The position numbers were made by a program, and so were the translations under genes. This document shows positions 41,839 through 50,958 of a DNA stretch of 64,000 bases, in pieces. The notes below the pieces were generated by a model. That model was not told where the DNA came from. It was given only the letters and a program-made list of their open reading frames with translations, and searched no databases. The DNA lies in NCBI GenBank assembly GCA_036479015.1, contig JAZGFB010000047.1, positions 248,001 through 312,000 of the forward strand. The letters run 5' to 3'. The DNA comes from NVTR01 sp036479015 (GTDB lineage: Bacteria; Pseudomonadota; Alphaproteobacteria; Rhodobacterales; Rhodobacteraceae). Every line of letters begins with the position of its first letter. Positions within the stretch are counted from its first letter, which is position 1.

Positions 41839-42603
41839 ATGATATTAATGCTGCACTCAAAACACGCGCTGGTCTCTGGTGGCGGCACCGGAATCGGTTT
41901 GGCAATCGCTCAGGCATTGGCCAATGCCGGCGCAAAAGTAACCATCACCGGGCGGCGCATGGATGTCTTAAAGGCTGCATCGGAAGGCACCAACGGGCTG
42001 TATCCGGCATCAATGGATGTCACCGATGAAGCCAGCGTATGCGATGCCGTCACATCCGCTGTCGCCGCCCGGGGGCCCGTTGACATCTGCATTGCCAACG
42101 CCGGTATCGCCGAGGGGCGCGGTATTGGCAAAACCGATCTGGAATTCTGGCGGCGCATCATGACCACCAATCTGGACGGTGCGTTTCTTACCATCCGCGA
42201 ATGCCTGAAAACCATGCATGAACTGCCTTGGGGCCGGGTGATTGCGGTGTCTTCCATTTCCGGTTTGCGCGGCAGCAAGGGCACCGCCGCCTATACCGCG
42301 TCAAAACATGGGGTCATGGGCCTGATCCGCGCCATGTCCGTGGATTACATGGGCAAGGGCATCACCTGTAACGCGCTGTGCCCCGGCTATGTGGACACGC
42401 CGATCATTGAACAAAACGTCACCACGATCGCCGCTCGCACCGGCATGAGCAACGCCGATGCCCGCGCCCTGATGGTGGATCAAAACCCCCATGGCCGCCT
42501 GGTCACCCCAGCCGAAGTTGCCGCCGCCGCCCTATGGCTATGCGCGCCGGGGTCCAACAGCATCAACGGCCAAGCCATTGAAATCGCCGGGGGGCAGGTA
42601 TGA
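41839..42603 (+). CDS. Short-chain dehydrogenase/reductase
   Basis: 254 residues from the ATG at 41839, with a GGGGGG run 3-8 bases upstream. An ATG three codons later is also possible. Classical SDR motifs: cofactor loop GGGTGIG (14-20), IANAG (86-90), catalytic Ser139, Tyr152 and Lys156 (YTASK), and CPGYVDTP. The kynureninase start overlaps its stop (ATGA), so the two are co-translated. The substrate is unknown. A role in tryptophan/kynurenine breakdown is only a contextual guess. Confidence 0.88.
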   Translation: MILMLHSKHALVSGGGTGIGLAIAQALANAGAKVTITGRRMDVLKAASEGTNGLYPASMDVTDEASVCDAVTSAVAARGPVDICIANAGIAEGRGIGKTDLEFWRRIMTTNLDGAFLTIRECLKTMHELPWGRVIAVSSISGLRGSKGTAAYTASKHGVMGLIRAMSVDYMGKGITCNALCPGYVDTPIIEQNVTTIAARTGMSNADARALMVDQNPHGRLVTPAEVAAAALWLCAPGSNSINGQAIEIAGGQV

Positions 42604-43793
42604 CACATTTCGCCAAAACCAAAGCCATGTTCCACCTGCCTGACGGCATGATCTACCTGGATGGAAATTCACTGGGCCCGCTGCCCAAAGCCGCCGTTGA
42701 GCGGGTGCGCACCACCATGCAGGACGAATGGGGCGAAATGCTGATCACCGGCTGGAACAAAGCCGGTTGGATGGAACAAACCACGACGCTTGCGGATCGT
42801 ATTGGCCGCCTTATTGGCGCGCCCGCGGGCAGCATGGTTCTGGGCGACACATTGTCGATCAAGGTCTACCAAGCGCTGGCCTCGGCGCTGGAACTGCGCC
42901 CCCAGCGCAAGGTGATCCTGTCCGACACCGGCAATTTTCCGTCAGATTTGTATATGGCCGACGGGCTGATCCGATCCCTGAAACAGGGGCATGTGTTGAA
43001 AACTGTCGCCCCGGAAGATGTGGCTGCCAACATCAACCAAGATGTCGCCGTGCTCATGCTGACCGAGGTAGGCTATGGCACCGGACGGATGCACGACATG
43101 GCGGCGCTGACCAAACTGGCCCATGATGCGGGCGCGCTAACGGTGTGGGATCTGGCACATTCGGCAGGTGCTATCCCGGTGGACGTAACCGGGACAGGTG
43201 CCGATTTCGCCGTTGGTTGCACCTATAAATACCTAAATTCCGGCCCCGGCGGCCCGGCCTTTATCTATGTGGCCCCCGAACATGCCGACACCGCCCGCCC
43301 TGCCCTTTCGGGCTGGCTGGGCCACGAAGCCCCGTTTGCGTTTGACCCCGATTATCGCCCCGGTCAGGGCATCCAAAGCATGCGCGTCGGCACACCGCCG
43401 GTGTTGCAACTGGCCAGCCTAAGCGCGTCCTTAGACATCTGGGATCAGGTTGACATGCAGGCGGTTCGGGCGCGATCCAGCCAACTAACCCAGCTGTTCA
43501 TCGAACTGGTGGAACGCTCGTGCCCAATGCTAAAACTGGCCTCCCCGCGTGATCCTTCGCACCGCGGCTCGCAGGTCTGTTTTGCTTTTGAACAGGGCTA
43601 CGCCGTCATGCAGGCACTTATTGCACGCGGTGTCATCGGCGATTTTCGTGCGCCCGACATCATGCGCTTTGGCTTTACGCCACTCTATATTGATGCCGAT
43701 GATGTCCGCGCTGCGGTGGCAATATTGGCCGATATCATGGCCACCGACGCCTGGGACACGGTAGAGTTCAAAACCAAGTCAAAAGTCACCTAA
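42600..43793 (+). CDS. kynU: Kynureninase
   Basis: PLP enzyme that cleaves kynurenine to anthranilate and alanine. 397 residues. Family motifs: IYLDGNSLGPLPKAAVERV at the N-terminus, SDTGNFPSDLYMADGL, VWDLAHSAGAIPVDV (cofactor Asp), and the PLP-binding Lys210 in GCTYKYLNSGPGGPAF. The C-terminal small domain has FGFTPLYIDADDVRAAVAIL. No tryptophan dioxygenase or kynurenine formamidase gene is present in the window. Converges on the amidotransferase gene with a 10-base gap. Confidence 0.95.
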   Translation: MTHFAKTKAMFHLPDGMIYLDGNSLGPLPKAAVERVRTTMQDEWGEMLITGWNKAGWMEQTTTLADRIGRLIGAPAGSMVLGDTLSIKVYQALASALELRPQRKVILSDTGNFPSDLYMADGLIRSLKQGHVLKTVAPEDVAANINQDVAVLMLTEVGYGTGRMHDMAALTKLAHDAGALTVWDLAHSAGAIPVDVTGTGADFAVGCTYKYLNSGPGGPAFIYVAPEHADTARPALSGWLGHEAPFAFDPDYRPGQGIQSMRVGTPPVLQLASLSASLDIWDQVDMQAVRARSSQLTQLFIELVERSCPMLKLASPRDPSHRGSQVCFAFEQGYAVMQALIARGVIGDFRAPDIMRFGFTPLYIDADDVRAAVAILADIMATDAWDTVEFKTKSKVT

Positions 43794-43803
43794 CCTTGGT
43801 GCC

Positions 43804-44580
43804 TTATGCAGATTTTAGCTTATTTGGCACCCGACCTGCCGACCAATCCCGCACCGCGTCACCAAACGCCGCAAACAGCGGGCGCGACACCGGGTCATTT
43901 GCGGCATTCCATTCCGGGTGCCATTGTACCGACAGGGTAAACCCCGGCGCATCACGCACATAAATTGCTTCTGGCGTGCCATCATCTGCCCGGCCATCCA
44001 CCACAATCCGGGGGCCGGTTTCTTCTATACCCTGACCATGCAGCGTATTGGTCATGACAGTGTCCGCCCCCAGCAGCGAATGGAAAACGCCACCCGTTTC
44101 AAACCGCACATCGTGGCGCAGTTCAAACTTTTCTTCCAGCGTGCCATCGGGGGGCATACGGTGGTTCATACGCCCCGAAATATCACGTATTTCCGGATGC
44201 AACGTGCCACCCATGGCAACATTCACCTCTTGAAATCCACGGCAAATGCCAAAAAACGGCTGCCCACTTTCCACACAGGCCCGCACCAATGGTAGCGTGA
44301 TAGCATCACGCGACCGGTCAAAGGCACCGTGGGCCTTAGTCTCGGGCTCACCGTATTCTTCAGGGTGCACATTGGGCCGCCCGCCGGTCAGCAGAAAACC
44401 GTCACACAGCTCCATTAGCTCCGGCACTGTCACATATTCAGGGTTGGCTGGGATCAGCATCGGCATACAGCCCGATACCGCCGCCACCGCCTGTAGGTTC
44501 ATGGTGCCACCAAACAGTACCGGATATTCCCCGTCCATTAGGGATGCATTGCTAATAATGCCGATAATAGGTCGCGCCAT
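43804..44580 (-). CDS. Class-I glutamine amidotransferase-like hydrolase (gamma-glutamyl-GABA hydrolase/PuuD-like)
   Basis: 258 residues from the ATG at 44580 (MARPIIGIISN), chosen because GGA is correctly spaced here and too close to the ATG two codons upstream. Nucleophile Cys113 in GQPFFGICRGFQEVNVAMGG, and the His-Glu of the triad in SVQWHPEWNA. The C26 family members PuuD and Gln synthetase-like partners hydrolyse gamma-glutamyl amides. No polyamine catabolic genes are adjacent, so the substrate is uncertain. Confidence 0.87.
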   Translation of the reverse strand: MARPIIGIISNASLMDGEYPVLFGGTMNLQAVAAVSGCMPMLIPANPEYVTVPELMELCDGFLLTGGRPNVHPEEYGEPETKAHGAFDRSRDAITLPLVRACVESGQPFFGICRGFQEVNVAMGGTLHPEIRDISGRMNHRMPPDGTLEEKFELRHDVRFETGGVFHSLLGADTVMTNTLHGQGIEETGPRIVVDGRADDGTPEAIYVRDAPGFTLSVQWHPEWNAANDPVSRPLFAAFGDAVRDWSAGRVPNKLKSA

Positions 44581-44714
44581 TCTCATGTCCTTCAATTGAC
44601 CACAGCATATAAGGCAATCACCTGGGTAAAAAGACAAATCTTAGGGCCGGTGCTTGAAACCAATCCAATGGGGGAATACCCCTAGCTGAACACTTGCAAA
44701 ACAGGGCACCAAAG

Positions 44715-47270
44715 ATGAGCAGCGAAAAACAGCAGACCATCCACCTGGCCGACTACACAGTTCCGGCCTACCTGATCGATAAGGTATCGCTGATCTTCCG
44801 GCTGCATCCAACAGCCACACGCGTGCTGTCGCGCATCAAATTCCGCCCCAACCCCGACGCTGTGGACAAGGTATTTTTCCTGCATGGCCATGATCTGAAA
44901 CTGATCAGTGCCAGCATCGATGGCACCCCCTGCACCCCAGACATTTCCGCCACCGGCCTAAGCATCGATGTGCCCGACACCGCCTTTGTCTGGGAGGCAG
45001 AAGTTGAAATCAACCCCCAGGCCAACACCGCGCTGGAAGGGCTGTATATGTCAAACGGCATGTATTCCACCCAATGCGAAGCCGAAGGGTTTCGCCGCAT
45101 CACATATTACCCGGATCGCCCGGATGTGATGGCGGTTTTTGATGTGCGCGTTGAAAGCGACATGCCCATCCTGCTGTCCAACGGCAACCCGGTAACGTCC
45201 GATACGGGCTGGGCAGAATGGCACGATCCATGGCCAAAACCGGCCTACCTGTTTGCCCTGGTGGCAGGTGATCTGGTGGCGTTTTCTGACAGTTTTACCA
45301 CCTGTTCCGGCCGTGCGGTTGATCTGAACATCTGGGTGCGTTCCGGGGATGAAGACAAATGCGCCTACGCCATGGATGCCCTGAAACGGTCAATGAAATG
45401 GGACGAAGACGTCTATGGCCGCGAATATGATCTGGACGTGTTCAACATCGTCGCCGTTGATGATTTCAACATGGGCGCCATGGAAAACAAAGGCCTGAAC
45501 ATTTTCAATTCCAAGTTTGTTCTGGCCAGCCCCGAAACCGCCACTGACAGCACCTTTGAACGCATTGAAGGCATTATTGCCCACGAATATTTCCACAACT
45601 GGACCGGCAACCGCATCACCTGTCGTGACTGGTTCCAGCTGTGCCTGAAAGAGGGGCTGACAGTATATCGCGATCAGCAATTCACTGCCGACATGCGTTC
45701 GGCCCCGGTGAAACGCATTGACGATGTTGTGACCTTACGGGCCGCGCAATTTTCCGAAGACAGCGGCCCGCTGGCCCATGCCGTGCGCCCCGAAAGCTTT
45801 GTCGAGATCAACAATTTTTACACGGCCACCGTCTATGAAAAAGGTGCCGAAGTTATTGGCATGCTCAAAACTCTGGTTGGCGATGCCGCCTATGCCAATG
45901 CGCTGGATCACTACTTTCAACGCCACGACGGCGACGCCGCCACCATCGAGGATTGGCTGGCAGTTTTCCAAGACGCCACAGGGCGCGATCTGACCCAGTT
46001 CAAACGCTGGTATTCCCAGGCTGGTACGCCGCGCCTTGATGTGTCTGAAACCTATGCAGACGGCACCTATACGCTAACATTAACACAATCCACGCCGCCC
46101 ACCCCCGGCCAACCCGACAAGCAGCCCCAGGTGATCCCGGTGGCGGTCGGCTTACTAAACCCCAATGCTGGCGAAGTGCTGCCCACAACGGTTCTGGAAC
46201 TGACCAAAACCACGCAAAGCTTCACCTTTGACGGCTTGGCCAGCAAGCCGATCCTGTCAATCCTGCGCGGGTTTTCCGCACCTGTGATCATCAACCGCGA
46301 CACAACAAATACCGAACGCGCGTTTCTGCTGGCCCATGACACCGACCCGTTTAACCGCTGGGAAGCGGGCCAAGCACTGGCCAAATCGGTGCTATGCTCG
46401 ATGATTACAGATAGCAGCGATATCGACACCAAGTTCCTTGATGCAATGGCGCGCGTCGCCTGTGATGACAGTTTGGACCCGGCCTTTAAGGCCCGCGCCC
46501 TGAACCTGCCGTTTGACAATGAACTGGCCCAGACTTTGCACAACACCGGCACCACCCCTGACCCAGATGCCATCCACACCGCCCGCCAAAATCTTGGCGA
46601 TGCCCTGGCAGAAAAACTGTCGGGCGATCTGGCGGACCTGCGTACAAAAATGGCGGTCACTGGCCCCTATTCACCGCAGGCGGCAGATGCGGCCAAACGC
46701 GCCTTTGGTGCCAGCCTTTTGGCCCTGACCACCCGATTGGATGGCGGCAAAACCGCCCTTGAGCAATTCCAATCCGCCAACAACATGACCGAACAATACA
46801 ATGCATTCCTGCAATTGGTACCAACCGAATACGGGGCCAAAGCCACACAGATGTTCTATGATCAGTGGCAACACGACCGCCTTGTCATTGACATGTGGTT
46901 TTCTGGCCAGGTCATAAAATCAAAACCGTCGGGCACACTGGCTTTGGCCCAATCATTGGCCGAACATACTGATTTCAGCTGGAAAAATCCAAATCGCGCC
47001 GGGGCTCTGTTATATGCGATGACCAATGGCAACCATGCCGGTTTTCACCGCGCCGACGGGGCGGGCTATGAATTTATCGCAGACTGGATGATCCGCCTAG
47101 ACCCGATCAACCCCAGCATTTCGGCCCGCCTGACCAATGTTTTTTCCACCTGGAAACGCTATGATCAGGGACGACAGGGGCATATTCAAACCCAGCTAAA
47201 GCGGATCGCAGACACGCCAAAACTGTCCCGTGACACCGCGGAAATGGTGGCAAGGCTGCGCGCGAAATAG
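44715..47270 (+). CDS. pepN: Aminopeptidase N (M1 family)
   Basis: Zinc metallopeptidase releasing N-terminal residues from peptides. 851 residues from the ATG at 44715. A TTG seven codons earlier is possible but has no clear ribosome-binding site. Exopeptidase motif GAMENKGLNIFN at about 252, zinc site HEYFHNWTGNRITC at about 290, with the third ligand in LKEGLTVYRDQQF. The C-terminal part is the helical DUF3458/ARM-like region of the bacterial PepN type. Cytoplasmic (no signal peptide). Confidence 0.96.
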   Translation: MSSEKQQTIHLADYTVPAYLIDKVSLIFRLHPTATRVLSRIKFRPNPDAVDKVFFLHGHDLKLISASIDGTPCTPDISATGLSIDVPDTAFVWEAEVEINPQANTALEGLYMSNGMYSTQCEAEGFRRITYYPDRPDVMAVFDVRVESDMPILLSNGNPVTSDTGWAEWHDPWPKPAYLFALVAGDLVAFSDSFTTCSGRAVDLNIWVRSGDEDKCAYAMDALKRSMKWDEDVYGREYDLDVFNIVAVDDFNMGAMENKGLNIFNSKFVLASPETATDSTFERIEGIIAHEYFHNWTGNRITCRDWFQLCLKEGLTVYRDQQFTADMRSAPVKRIDDVVTLRAAQFSEDSGPLAHAVRPESFVEINNFYTATVYEKGAEVIGMLKTLVGDAAYANALDHYFQRHDGDAATIEDWLAVFQDATGRDLTQFKRWYSQAGTPRLDVSETYADGTYTLTLTQSTPPTPGQPDKQPQVIPVAVGLLNPNAGEVLPTTVLELTKTTQSFTFDGLASKPILSILRGFSAPVIINRDTTNTERAFLLAHDTDPFNRWEAGQALAKSVLCSMITDSSDIDTKFLDAMARVACDDSLDPAFKARALNLPFDNELAQTLHNTGTTPDPDAIHTARQNLGDALAEKLSGDLADLRTKMAVTGPYSPQAADAAKRAFGASLLALTTRLDGGKTALEQFQSANNMTEQYNAFLQLVPTEYGAKATQMFYDQWQHDRLVIDMWFSGQVIKSKPSGTLALAQSLAEHTDFSWKNPNRAGALLYAMTNGNHAGFHRADGAGYEFIADWMIRLDPINPSISARLTNVFSTWKRYDQGRQGHIQTQLKRIADTPKLSRDTAEMVARLRAK

Positions 47271-47376
47271 GCCCCACCTACCGGCCCAAGTATGGCGATA
47301 CCCGCACGGTTTCGCCAAAAAATCGCCGACATATTCGGGTATTTTCAGCCATGTTATTTTAACTAAGGTTGATAGA

Positions 47377-47907
47377 ATGCCCATATTAATTGCCCTGCTC
47401 GGCATAATTGGCGGTGCCTATTTTTGGATGAACCGCGCCCGAAACGCCGCCCATATGGCCGGGGATCTTGCCGATGCAGCACAAACCGCCCTGGGGGCCG
47501 CGCGCCGGTTTGGCTTTCGTCGTCAGGCCAATAAACACCCGGTGGAATGCATAGAAGACCCAAGCCTGGCCATCGGCTCGCTGACACTGGCATTTTTCCA
47601 GCTGGGCAGCATGCCCACAGAACAACAGAAAACCGCCCTGCTGGTGTCGTTTCAAACCCAACTGCGGGTGTCGCTGACTGATGCCGAAGAAATCATGACC
47701 CTTGGCAATTGGTTCGTACAAGAATGCCAAGGCGCAACGCCTGCTGTAAACAGGCTGTCCAAAAAGGTCTGGAAACTGCAAGGTGCCGCCGGGCTAGACC
47801 CAACAATGGCGATCATACAAGACATCAACGACTCCGCCGGTTCTGACCTGAATGCCCACCAGATAGAAGCACTGGCCGATATCAAACGGGCTTTCCACGT
47901 CAGATAA
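47377..47907 (+). CDS. Membrane-anchored protein of unknown function between pepN and gatB
   Basis: 176 residues from the ATG at 47377, with AAGG 8 bases upstream. The longer open frame starts inside pepN and is not used. One N-terminal helix (MPILIALLGIIGGAYFWMNR) is followed by a helical cytoplasmic region with CIEDPSLAIGSLTLAFFQLG and DAEEIMTLGNWFVQECQG. The acidic helical stretch is loosely reminiscent of TerB-like domains, but no family is firmly recognised. Confidence 0.72.
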   Translation: MPILIALLGIIGGAYFWMNRARNAAHMAGDLADAAQTALGAARRFGFRRQANKHPVECIEDPSLAIGSLTLAFFQLGSMPTEQQKTALLVSFQTQLRVSLTDAEEIMTLGNWFVQECQGATPAVNRLSKKVWKLQGAAGLDPTMAIIQDINDSAGSDLNAHQIEALADIKRAFHVR

Positions 47908-47912
47908 ACATT

Positions 47913-47932
47913 GGGGCAACCGCCCTTGCCCC
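47913..47932 (+). terminator. Hairpin in the gap before gatB
   Basis: GGGGCAA (47913-47919) pairs with TTGCCCC (47926-47932) over 7 bp with a 6-base loop, 6 bases after the stop of the membrane-anchored protein. There is no U-run, so termination is uncertain. Confidence 0.35.
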
Positions 47933-47982
47933 GCCCCCTGGCCTGCCGTAAAACCCCGCTAAATTAATACGGGATTTCGGCC

Positions 47983-49497
47983 ATGCTAGATACGCCAATG
48001 ATGTCAGAACCAACCGCCAAAGTAATTGCCGGAGCCACCGGTGATTGGGAAATTGTCATCGGGCTAGAGGTGCACGCGCAGGTGGCGTCACAGGCGAAAC
48101 TATTTTCCGGCGCCTCAACAAAATTTGGCGCTGAACCCAATTCAAACGTCGCCTTTGTCGATGCGGCAATGCCGGGGATGCTGCCGGTGATCAACGAATA
48201 TTGTGTCGAACAGGCGGTGCGCACCGGGCTGGGCTTAAAGGCACAAATCAACCTTAAATCCGCCTTTGATCGTAAGAATTATTTTTACCCTGACCTGCCC
48301 CAAGGCTACCAAATTTCCCAACTCTATCACCCGATCGTCGGCCAGGGCGAAGTGCTGGTTGAGATGGGCGATAGCACCGCCCGTTTGGTGCGGGTTGAAC
48401 GTATTCACATTGAGCAAGACGCCGGAAAATCCATCCATGACATGGACCCGAACATGTCGTTTGTTGACCTAAACCGCACCGGTGTGGCCCTGATGGAAAT
48501 CGTGTCATTCCCGGACATTCGCGGCCCCGAGGAAGCGGCGGCCTATGTGGTGAAAATTCGCCAGATATTGCGCTATCTGGGCACCTGTGATGGCAACATG
48601 CAAAACGGCAACCTGCGGGCCGATGTAAACGTGTCGGTGTGCCGCCCCGGCCAGTACGAAAAATACCGGAAAAGCAATGATTTCAAACACTTGGGAACAC
48701 GTTGCGAGATCAAGAATATGAATTCCATGCGCTTCATTCAGGCCGCCATTAACCATGAAGCGCGCCGCCAAATCGCCATTCTGGAAGACGGTGGAAGCAT
48801 CAATCAAGAGACCCGGCTCTATGACCCGGACAAAGACGAAACCCGCTCAATGCGCTCCAAAGAAGAAGCCCATGATTACCGGTATTTCCCCTGCCCTGAC
48901 CTGCTGCCATTAGAGATTGAACAGACCTGGGTTGACGATATTGCCGCCACCCTGCCAGAACTGCCAGACGCCAAAAAGACGCGGTTTATCAATGACTTTG
49001 GGTTGAAAGACTATGACGCATCCGTGCTAACCGCAGAGCTGGACGCCGCCCAATACTTTGAAACGGTGGCCCAAGGGCGCGACGGTAAACTGGCCGCCAA
49101 CTGGGTGATAAATGAACTGTTTGGCCGGTTGAAAAAGGAAGACAATTCCATCAGCGACAGCCCGGTATCAGCCGCACACTTGGGCGCAATTGTAGACCTG
49201 ATTTCAAGCGGTGACATCAACGGTAAGATCGCCAAACAAGTCTTTGAAATCGCCTATACAACCGGGCGTGAACCCGGTGAAATCGTCGCCACTGATGGCC
49301 TAAAACAGGTCACCGACACCGGTGCCATTGAAGCCGCGGTAGACGCCGTAATTACCGACAACCCCGCCCAGGTCGAAAAGGCCCGCGCCAACCTGAAACT
49401 GGCCGGCTGGTTTGTGGGCCAGGTGATGAAGGCGACGGGCGGCAAGGCCAACCCGAAAGCAGTGAATGAACTGGTGGCGAAAAAGCTGGGTTTGTAA
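47983..49497 (+). CDS. gatB: Aspartyl/glutamyl-tRNA(Asn/Gln) amidotransferase subunit B
   Basis: Activates and amidates Glu-tRNA(Gln)/Asp-tRNA(Asn) with GatA and GatC. 504 residues. Motifs: WEIVIGLEVHAQVASQAKLF at the N-terminus, KNYFYPDLPQGYQISQLYHP, the MEIVSFPDIRGPEEAAAYV region and VNVSVCRPGQ. The C-terminal helical and YqeY-like tRNA-binding domain ends GGKANPKAVNELVAKKLGL. The exact start is uncertain: ATGs at 47983, 47998 and 48001 are all in frame. gatA and gatC are not in this window. Confidence 0.97.
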   Translation: MLDTPMMSEPTAKVIAGATGDWEIVIGLEVHAQVASQAKLFSGASTKFGAEPNSNVAFVDAAMPGMLPVINEYCVEQAVRTGLGLKAQINLKSAFDRKNYFYPDLPQGYQISQLYHPIVGQGEVLVEMGDSTARLVRVERIHIEQDAGKSIHDMDPNMSFVDLNRTGVALMEIVSFPDIRGPEEAAAYVVKIRQILRYLGTCDGNMQNGNLRADVNVSVCRPGQYEKYRKSNDFKHLGTRCEIKNMNSMRFIQAAINHEARRQIAILEDGGSINQETRLYDPDKDETRSMRSKEEAHDYRYFPCPDLLPLEIEQTWVDDIAATLPELPDAKKTRFINDFGLKDYDASVLTAELDAAQYFETVAQGRDGKLAANWVINELFGRLKKEDNSISDSPVSAAHLGAIVDLISSGDINGKIAKQVFEIAYTTGREPGEIVATDGLKQVTDTGAIEAAVDAVITDNPAQVEKARANLKLAGWFVGQVMKATGGKANPKAVNELVAKKLGL

Positions 49498-49607
49498 ACA
49501 TAGCACAAACGTTCGGCGCTGCCCGTGCGGGCACAGGCGACATCGGCGCGCTTGATCTAACAGCCCCGCCCCCGTAGAACGGCGCAACCAATTTCAGGAG
49601 CCCGTCA

Positions 49608-50006
49608 ATGCCAGCCTATGAATATAAAGTGATCCCTGCCCCGAACCGGGCGGTGCGGGTAAAGGGCATCAAGGGCACCGAGGCCCGGTTTGCCAATGCG
49701 GTGCAGGGCGTGATGAATGATCAGGCGGCTGATGGGTGGGAATATCTGCGCACGGACACGCTGCCATGCGAAGAACGCCAGGGCTTGCGCGGGCGCACCA
49801 CGGTGTATCAGAACCTGCTGGTGTTTCGCCGGGGGACACAAAGCCCGCCTGTGACGGTATTAGAGCCAGAAAATGAAGCGGCGGCAGCGGTTCCTGTGGC
49901 ACCAGTTGAACCGGTGCACCCCCCGCAGGCCATGGTTCTAGAGGCCGACAGCGGCGCAGCCGTGGCCCGGCTAGGGCCGGCCGTGCGCCACCCAGACGTG
50001 GAATAA
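49608..50006 (+). CDS. DUF4177-like protein, first of a pair
   Basis: 132 residues, start with AGGAG 8 bases upstream. The N-terminal half (about 1-75) matches DUF4177: MPAYEYKVIPAPNRAVRVKG, then NDQAADGWEYLRTDTLPCEE and TVYQNLLVFRR. The remaining 55 residues are a Pro/Ala/Glu/Val-rich tail of low complexity. Function unknown. The next gene is a paralogue (MERFEYKVVKTPSKSTKYKG, GMNELGQNGWQFLRVETLEE), so the two arose by duplication. Confidence 0.78.
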   Translation: MPAYEYKVIPAPNRAVRVKGIKGTEARFANAVQGVMNDQAADGWEYLRTDTLPCEERQGLRGRTTVYQNLLVFRRGTQSPPVTVLEPENEAAAAVPVAPVEPVHPPQAMVLEADSGAAVARLGPAVRHPDVE

Positions 50007-50025
50007 TATTGTTATAAAACAATAT
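50006..50025 (+). repeat. AT-rich hairpin at the end of the first DUF4177-like gene
   Basis: ATATTGTT (50006-50013) pairs with AACAATAT (50018-50025), an 8-bp stem with a 4-base loop that starts on the last base of the stop codon. A T6 run follows 9 bases later. It is a weak terminator or mRNA 3'-end structure. Confidence 0.4.
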
Positions 50026-50237
50026 GTTACATGGTTTTTTCGGGCTACTTTTTGCCCCAAACCCATAGCGCGCAGACCATTGAAAATACAGCCCCCCGCC
50101 CCATTGTCTCGAATTTGGCACCACAGTTTTGCCATAATCCGCCCCAATTCCGCCATTATTTATGTTGATTGCCCGGATGCCTCTGGCTAGCTTGCAATTC
50201 TACGGTGGGGGCTGTGGACACGGGCGGAGGGATTTTC

Positions 50238-50606
50238 GTGGAACGTTTTGAGTATAAGGTGGTAAAAACACCTAGTAAGAGTACGAAATATAAAGGGATG
50301 AACAAAGCAGACGATGCATTTGCCCAAACCCTGATGGACGGTATGAATGAGCTGGGCCAAAACGGCTGGCAGTTCCTGCGCGTTGAAACCCTGGAAGAAG
50401 ACCGCCGGTCGCTGTTACGCAACAGCCAGCTTAGCCATGAATATATGGTCTATCGCCGCCCCATGCGCAGCAATGGCATGACGCTGGACACGCCGGTTTC
50501 ACCGGCACGGATACGCAAAGCAGCAGCACCCAATATCGAACTGCTGCGCGCACGGATCGGCAGCGTCATGAGCGAACCTGAAAAACTGGTGGCAGTGGCG
50601 CACTAG
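50238..50606 (+). CDS. DUF4177-like protein, second of a pair
   Basis: 122 residues from GTG at 50238, chosen because GGAGG lies 7 bases upstream; the longer open frame has no such site. Begins ERFEYKVVKTPSKSTKYKGM and contains MNELGQNGWQFLRVETLEED and SHEYMVYRRPM, the same DUF4177 layout as the gene at 49608. The two share the EYKV, GW-(E/Q)-(Y/F)-LR-T/E-L and (V/Y)-(F/Y)-RR positions. C-terminal tail is Ala/Arg-rich. Function unknown. It converges on bolA. Confidence 0.75.
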   Translation: MERFEYKVVKTPSKSTKYKGMNKADDAFAQTLMDGMNELGQNGWQFLRVETLEEDRRSLLRNSQLSHEYMVYRRPMRSNGMTLDTPVSPARIRKAAAPNIELLRARIGSVMSEPEKLVAVAH

Positions 50607-50613
50607 CCACGCA

Positions 50614-50886
50614 TCACCCCTGATCAGCGGGCACATCCAGCTTTAACGCCAAGGCGTGGATGCGGCCCAAAATATCTGCCCCCAGCGCCCCGTGAACAGC
50701 ACGGTGGCGCTGAAGGCGTGACATGCCGACAAATTTTTCCGAGGTAACACTGACATTAAAGTGGCTTTCGCCGCCCTCTTGAAACCCACCATGGCCCCGG
50801 TGGCTTTCGCTGTCATCGACAATTTCAAAATTCCCGTCGCCAAATTCGGCCAGCAATTTCGCGCGCATTTCCTGGGTAACTGACAT
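50614..50886 (-). CDS. BolA-family protein
   Basis: 90 residues. The BolA fold is supported by DDSESHRGHGGFQEGGESHF, with the conserved His and Gly, and FVGMSRLQRHRAVHGALGAD, in which the invariant His of the helix-turn-helix-like region is seen. BolA proteins work with monothiol glutaredoxins in iron-sulfur trafficking or act as regulators. The gene is divergent from the J-domain gene, sharing a 72-base promoter region. Confidence 0.92.
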   Translation of the reverse strand: MSVTQEMRAKLLAEFGDGNFEIVDDSESHRGHGGFQEGGESHFNVSVTSEKFVGMSRLQRHRAVHGALGADILGRIHALALKLDVPADQG

Positions 50887-50958
50887 TTTTTGAACTCACC
50901 TCTTTTTTCCGCTCGCAAATGGTTTAGACTGCTTGGGCCGAGTCGAAAAGGTAAGAAC

